Assembly: GCF_004014805.1 (NCBI RefSeq)
Contig: NZ_ATDN01000045.1
Coordinates: 62,001-126,000 of the forward strand
Source of the DNA: Mycolicibacterium elephantis DSM 44368
GTDB lineage: Bacteria > Actinomycetota > Actinomycetes > Mycobacteriales > Mycobacteriaceae
Direction: 5' to 3'
DNA length: 64,000 nt
Below are positions 61,035 to 64,000 of this stretch, piece after piece. Under the pieces are notes generated by a model. The model was not told where the DNA came from and made no database searches. It worked only from the letters and a program-made list of their open reading frames with translations. Within the stretch, counting starts at the first letter, position 1. Every line of letters begins with the position of its first letter. Both the position numbers and the translations under genes were made by a program.

Positions 61035-62179
61035 CGAGTGTCGCTCTCTTCGTCGTCGACCGCGAGCCGATATCCGCGCTTGACCACGGTCGACACGATG
61101 TTCTTGTCGCCCAACGCCGTTCGCAGCCGCAGCACCGCCGTCTCCACCGCGTGGGTGTCGGTGCCGCTGCCCGGCAGCGCCCGCAGCAGGTCGTGGCGCG
61201 ACACCACGGTGCCCGGCCGGTGGGCCAGCGCCCGCATGGTCGCCATACCCGCAGGCGACACCGCCTTGACCTCACCGTCGACCAGCACGCAGGTGCCGCG
61301 CATCTCCAGCAGGTGACCGGCCACCCGCATCCTGCGGGTGCAGAGCATCGGCAGCTCGTCGGTGATGTGGCGGGCCAACGCCCCCAACCGCATTCGTTCC
61401 GGCGCCGACGTGGGAACCCCGAGCCGCACCAGCGGGCGGGCCGTCACCGGTCCGACGCACATGGCGTGGGTGGCGCCGCGCAGTGCGGCCAGCACACGGT
61501 CCTCGATGCCCATGTCGGCGGCACGCATCAGCAGCGCCGCGACGGCAGGCGCCGATGTGAACGTCACCGCGTCGAAGCTCTCCTCCGCGATGTCGGCCAC
61601 CAGTTGGTCGAAGACACCCTTGCGCGGGGCGGGATGCCACCGGTACACCCGGATCGGCACGACTTCGGCTCCCGCGATGCGCAACTGGTCGACGAACTCG
61701 GGAAACGGATCCCACTGTTCGGTGGCGCCGTGCAACTGGACGGCGATGCGCTGTCCGGCGATGCCGCCCTCGACGAGATAGTGCAGCAGCTCGCGAGACG
61801 ATTCCGAGTCCGGCGACCATTCCTCGTGCAGCCCGGCAGCGCGCAACGCGCCGGTGGCCTTCGGCCCGCGGGACACCACGCGCGCCGTCGCCAGCGCGGC
61901 GGTCAGGTCGGCGGCCAGTCCCCAGCCGTCGGCGGCCTCGATCCAGCCGCGCAGGCCGATCCCCGTTGTGGCGATGACGATGTCGGGTGGCGTGGCGATC
62001 AGCGCTTCGGTGTTCGCCCGTAACGCGTCGTCATCGGGAAGCGGAACCATGGTGATCGCCGCTGCGCTGGTCACCGCCGCACCGCGGCGTTGCAGCAGCG
62101 CCGCCAGTTCGTCGGCGCGGCGGGCGGAGGTCACCGCCACCCGGAAGCCCGTGAGGGGTGCCCATTCGGGCTCACTCAT
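61031..62179 (-). CDS. nnaR: HemD-like uroporphyrinogen-III synthase fused to a winged-helix regulator (NnaR)
   Basis: A 382-residue two-domain protein. Residues ~10-260 form a uroporphyrinogen-III synthase-like domain (FRVAVTSARRADELAALLQRRG; DAVTFTSAPAVAALL). Residues ~290-375 are an OmpR-type winged helix (GTVVSRHDLLRALPGSG; VSTVVKRGYRLAV). This architecture is that of NnaR, the regulator of nitrate/nitrite assimilation that acts with GlnR in actinomycetes; the Rv0260c counterpart has 381 residues. It is co-transcribed with the chelatase. Whether the HemD domain is still catalytic or only senses a tetrapyrrole cannot be told here. Confidence 0.88.
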   Translation of the reverse strand: MSEPEWAPLTGFRVAVTSARRADELAALLQRRGAAVTSAAAITMVPLPDDDALRANTEALIATPPDIVIATTGIGLRGWIEAADGWGLAADLTAALATARVVSRGPKATGALRAAGLHEEWSPDSESSRELLHYLVEGGIAGQRIAVQLHGATEQWDPFPEFVDQLRIAGAEVVPIRVYRWHPAPRKGVFDQLVADIAEESFDAVTFTSAPAVAALLMRAADMGIEDRVLAALRGATHAMCVGPVTARPLVRLGVPTSAPERMRLGALARHITDELPMLCTRRMRVAGHLLEMRGTCVLVDGEVKAVSPAGMATMRALAHRPGTVVSRHDLLRALPGSGTDTHAVETAVLRLRTALGDKNIVSTVVKRGYRLAVDDEESDTR

Positions 62180-62255
62180 ACGACCTGTGTATTCAGCTCA
62201 TGTTTCCTAGTGATTAATCGGCCATTGCCTCGACGTATCGACCGGCCGATGAGTT

Positions 62256-63050
62256 CTAGTCGACCCGGTGCGCGTGTACGACGGTGAACGGCAGGTGCAC
62301 CCGCCCGTCGTCGAGCAGCCGGGAGACGGCCTCGTAGCGGGCCGCCATGTCGCGCATGTGCTCGACCGCCTCGGGTGGCATGTGCTGTTCCATCGCTTCG
62401 CGAAACGCGTCGTCGCCGCCCTCGAAGCTGACCGCGTTGGCCAGATACGTGGTCGGGCCGAGGAAGTCGATGGACCAGCCGTTGGCGGGCAGTTTGTCGC
62501 GAAGGTCGTCCTCTGAAACCGTGCCCGGCGCGATGATCCCGTTGACGTTGCCGTCGGAGAAACAGGCCAGGTGGAGTCGCGCAGCAGGCCGGGTCGCGCG
62601 GTGCAGCGCCGTCAGGTAGGCGTCGCGGCCGTCCTCGTCGAGACAGTGGTAGAGGGCGCTGTCGACGACAGTGTCGAAACGACCGTCGTATCCGGTCAGC
62701 TTGGTCGCGTCGGCCACGGCGAACTCCACGCCGGCCGAGCCGGCATCCGACTTCAGGACACCCGCGCCCTCGGCGCGGCGGCGGGCTTCCTCGATCGCGG
62801 TGGGTGATCCGTCCAGCGCGGTCACCGAGTAGCCGCGGGACGCCAGGTAGATCGCGTTGTCGCCCAGACCGCAGCCGATGTCGAGCACCTCACCCGAAAT
62901 TCCGCCCAGCGCTTCGAGTTCCATCAACCGCGGCTGCGGCTGACGCACGTCCCACGGGATGACGTTCGGGGTCGGCCCGCCCTCGACGGTGGGCTCGCCG
63001 CGATACAGCTTGTCGAACGATTCCGGGGTGGGCTGAAACGGTGACGTCAC
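62256..63050 (-). CDS. Class I SAM-dependent methyltransferase (Rv0560c-like)
   Basis: A 264-residue methyltransferase starting with GTG. Motif I is VLDIGCGLGDNAIYLASRGY near residue 55, the acidic ribose-binding position is in VTALDGSP, and VVDSALYHCLDEDGRDAYL follows. The N-terminus (ESFDKLYRGEP) resembles the Rv0560c type of small-molecule methyltransferase; Rv0560c itself is salicylate-inducible and modifies quinolone/phenol-like compounds. The substrate here is unknown. It is transcribed in the same direction as aac(2')-I, 18 bases downstream of it, so the two may form a transcript involved in small-molecule modification. Confidence 0.83.
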   Translation of the reverse strand: MTSPFQPTPESFDKLYRGEPTVEGGPTPNVIPWDVRQPQPRLMELEALGGISGEVLDIGCGLGDNAIYLASRGYSVTALDGSPTAIEEARRRAEGAGVLKSDAGSAGVEFAVADATKLTGYDGRFDTVVDSALYHCLDEDGRDAYLTALHRATRPAARLHLACFSDGNVNGIIAPGTVSEDDLRDKLPANGWSIDFLGPTTYLANAVSFEGGDDAFREAMEQHMPPEAVEHMRDMAARYEAVSRLLDDGRVHLPFTVVHAHRVD

Positions 63051-63068
63051 GTCACCAACGTACGCCCG

Positions 63069-63641
63069 TCACCAGACATCGCCGTCGCGCCAATCGCAGG
63101 TGATCTCCGCCGTCGGATCCAGGTCGACGCTGATCGGCAGCACGAACAACGCATGGTCGTCGTCGGGTGTGCGGGTCACGCCGTCCGGCGCCAGCACCGA
63201 CGTCGGGCCCTGCCACGGCACCCAGCCGCGGGCCATGTAGATGCGCCTGCCCTCCTCCGTGACGCTCAGTGCGCCGAGCTGGTAGGCGCCGCGGAGCACC
63301 TGTTCGAGCGCGTCCATCACGGCCTGGGCGAGTCCCTGTCCACGCCAGTCCTCGCGCACCGCGACGCCTTCGACATAGCCGCAGCGCAGCGCGGTGTCGC
63401 GATACAGAAGGCTGCGCTGAACCACCGCCCCGTGCGCGATCACGGCGCCGTGATCGGAGATCAGGGCGTGCATGCCGCCGAGGGAGTGCTCCCAGTCGGC
63501 GCCGGTGAACTCGCCGCCGAAGGCTTCCATGACCATTCGGCGCGCATCCTCGCGGGTCTCGTTGTCGAGATCGGCGGTATGGACGAGGCGTGCGGTGTGA
63601 ACGCCGCGCACGTGAGGGGCATTGAAGACTTGTGGCTGCAC
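63069..63641 (-). CDS. aac(2')-I: Aminoglycoside 2'-N-acetyltransferase AAC(2')-I
   Basis: A 190-residue GNAT-fold enzyme acetylating the 2'-amino group of aminoglycosides such as gentamicin and tobramycin. It shows strong similarity to mycobacterial AAC(2')-Ic (Rv0262c): TARLVHTADLD at the start, FTGADWEHSLGGMHALI, the acetyl-CoA loop VAVREDWRGQGLAQAVMD and the end DWRDGDVW. These genes are chromosomal and intrinsic in mycobacteria, not acquired. The GTG at 63641 is about nine residues further upstream than the usual start, and a shorter form is possible. Its native role may be another amine. Confidence 0.93.
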   Translation of the reverse strand: MQPQVFNAPHVRGVHTARLVHTADLDNETREDARRMVMEAFGGEFTGADWEHSLGGMHALISDHGAVIAHGAVVQRSLLYRDTALRCGYVEGVAVREDWRGQGLAQAVMDALEQVLRGAYQLGALSVTEEGRRIYMARGWVPWQGPTSVLAPDGVTRTPDDDHALFVLPISVDLDPTAEITCDWRDGDVW

Positions 63642-63710
63642 ACTGTCGTTCTACCAGGACCCGCCGTCATTTGCGCCGAGTCCGCGCGGTCGACGGCCGC
63701 GACGGCGTGG

Positions 63711-64000
63711 CTACGCCGCGAACGGTTGCCGCGGCCGGGCCCACCGCATCCGGACGGTCTGCCCGGGGCGGATCTGGGCCATCTTGTCGATGTCCTCGTC
63801 GGTCAGCACGCCGATCACCGGATATCCGCCCGTGACGGGGTGGTCGGGACCCAGGATCACCGGAAATCCGTTCGGCGGCACCTGGATCGCGCCCCGGTTC
63901 GCCCCGTCGCTGGGGAGTTGCCGATCGGGCTTGCGGTATTCCAGCGGCATGCCCACCAGCCGGGTGCCGACCCGGTCGCTCTTGTTGGTGACGAGCCAGT
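63711..64000 (-). CDS. Biotin-dependent carboxyltransferase / 5-oxoprolinase subunit C family, C-terminal part (start outside window)
   Basis: Only the last ~96 residues are in the window; the frame is open to the right edge (WLVTNKSDRVGTRLVGMPLE, then GAIQVPPNGFPVILGPDHPVTGGYPVIGVL). This is the C-terminal signature of allophanate hydrolase subunit 2 / PxpC proteins. M. tuberculosis Rv0263c is the positional equivalent. With PxpA and PxpB the family hydrolyses 5-oxoproline; some members belong to urea amidolyase systems. Partner genes should lie just beyond the window. Confidence 0.85.
   Translation of the reverse strand, partial: WLVTNKSDRVGTRLVGMPLEYRKPDRQLPSDGANRGAIQVPPNGFPVILGPDHPVTGGYPVIGVLTDEDIDKMAQIRPGQTVRMRWARPRQPFAA

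Overview
The window is high-GC actinobacterial DNA from a mycobacterium, most likely a rapidly growing Mycolicibacterium-type species. Gene content and order follow the Rv0223c-Rv0263c segment of M. tuberculosis and the MSMEG_0309-MSMEG_0435 segment of M. smegmatis (recalled gene orders, not a search). I saw no tRNA, rRNA, CRISPR array, insertion sequence or phage gene. The species cannot be fixed from sequence alone.

Region 1 (1-3968) is accessory: the end of an AraC/DinB-type protein, a dihydrofolate-reductase-fold protein, a TetR regulator, a 45-residue ORF and an acyl-CoA dehydrogenase behind a palindromic operator and a nested hairpin leader. Region 2 (4043-14267) is a conserved envelope block: aldehyde dehydrogenase, methyltransferase, GT4 glycosyltransferase, polytopic membrane protein, DUF3068 protein, the TmaT-type acyltransferase, a CoA ligase and a phosphotriesterase-like hydrolase. 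Region 3 (14315-20923) holds the arabinofuranosyltransferase aftD, which carries an intragenic 30-bp tandem repeat and is split between two frames at that repeat, then a DUF2613 small protein, lpqI and a TetR regulator. Region 4 (20965-30051) is the htdX-fabG4 / fadA2 / fadE5 fatty-acid module. A structured non-coding segment, a NarL-type two-component system and a lytic transglycosylase sit inside it. The fabG4-fadA2 and fadE5 promoters share the operator-like motif TTAC-N6-GTAA.

Region 5 (30291-50637) is the outstanding block: a two-module type I polyketide synthase, PapA3-like acyltransferase, MmpL10-like transporter, FadD23-like fatty-acyl-AMP ligase, secreted PE-PPE-domain acyltransferase and Gap-like membrane protein. 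This is the gene set of the trehalose polyphleate (TPP) locus. FadD activates the starter acid, the PKS builds the polyunsaturated phleic chain, PapA acylates trehalose, MmpL exports the diacyltrehalose intermediate and the PE-PPE enzyme completes acylation outside the membrane. M. tuberculosis lacks the block between fadE5 and the flavin-reductase gene.

Region 6 (50715-64000) returns to the conserved core: flavin reductase-like protein, a 53-residue protein, the succinate dehydrogenase 1 operon, an isocitrate lyase/PEP mutase-family enzyme, an Hsp20 chaperone, and a nitrite assimilation group (nirBD, a CbiX-type chelatase that can supply siroheme, and the HemD-like regulator NnaR). A methyltransferase, the intrinsic aminoglycoside acetyltransferase AAC(2')-I and the end of an allophanate hydrolase/oxoprolinase subunit follow.
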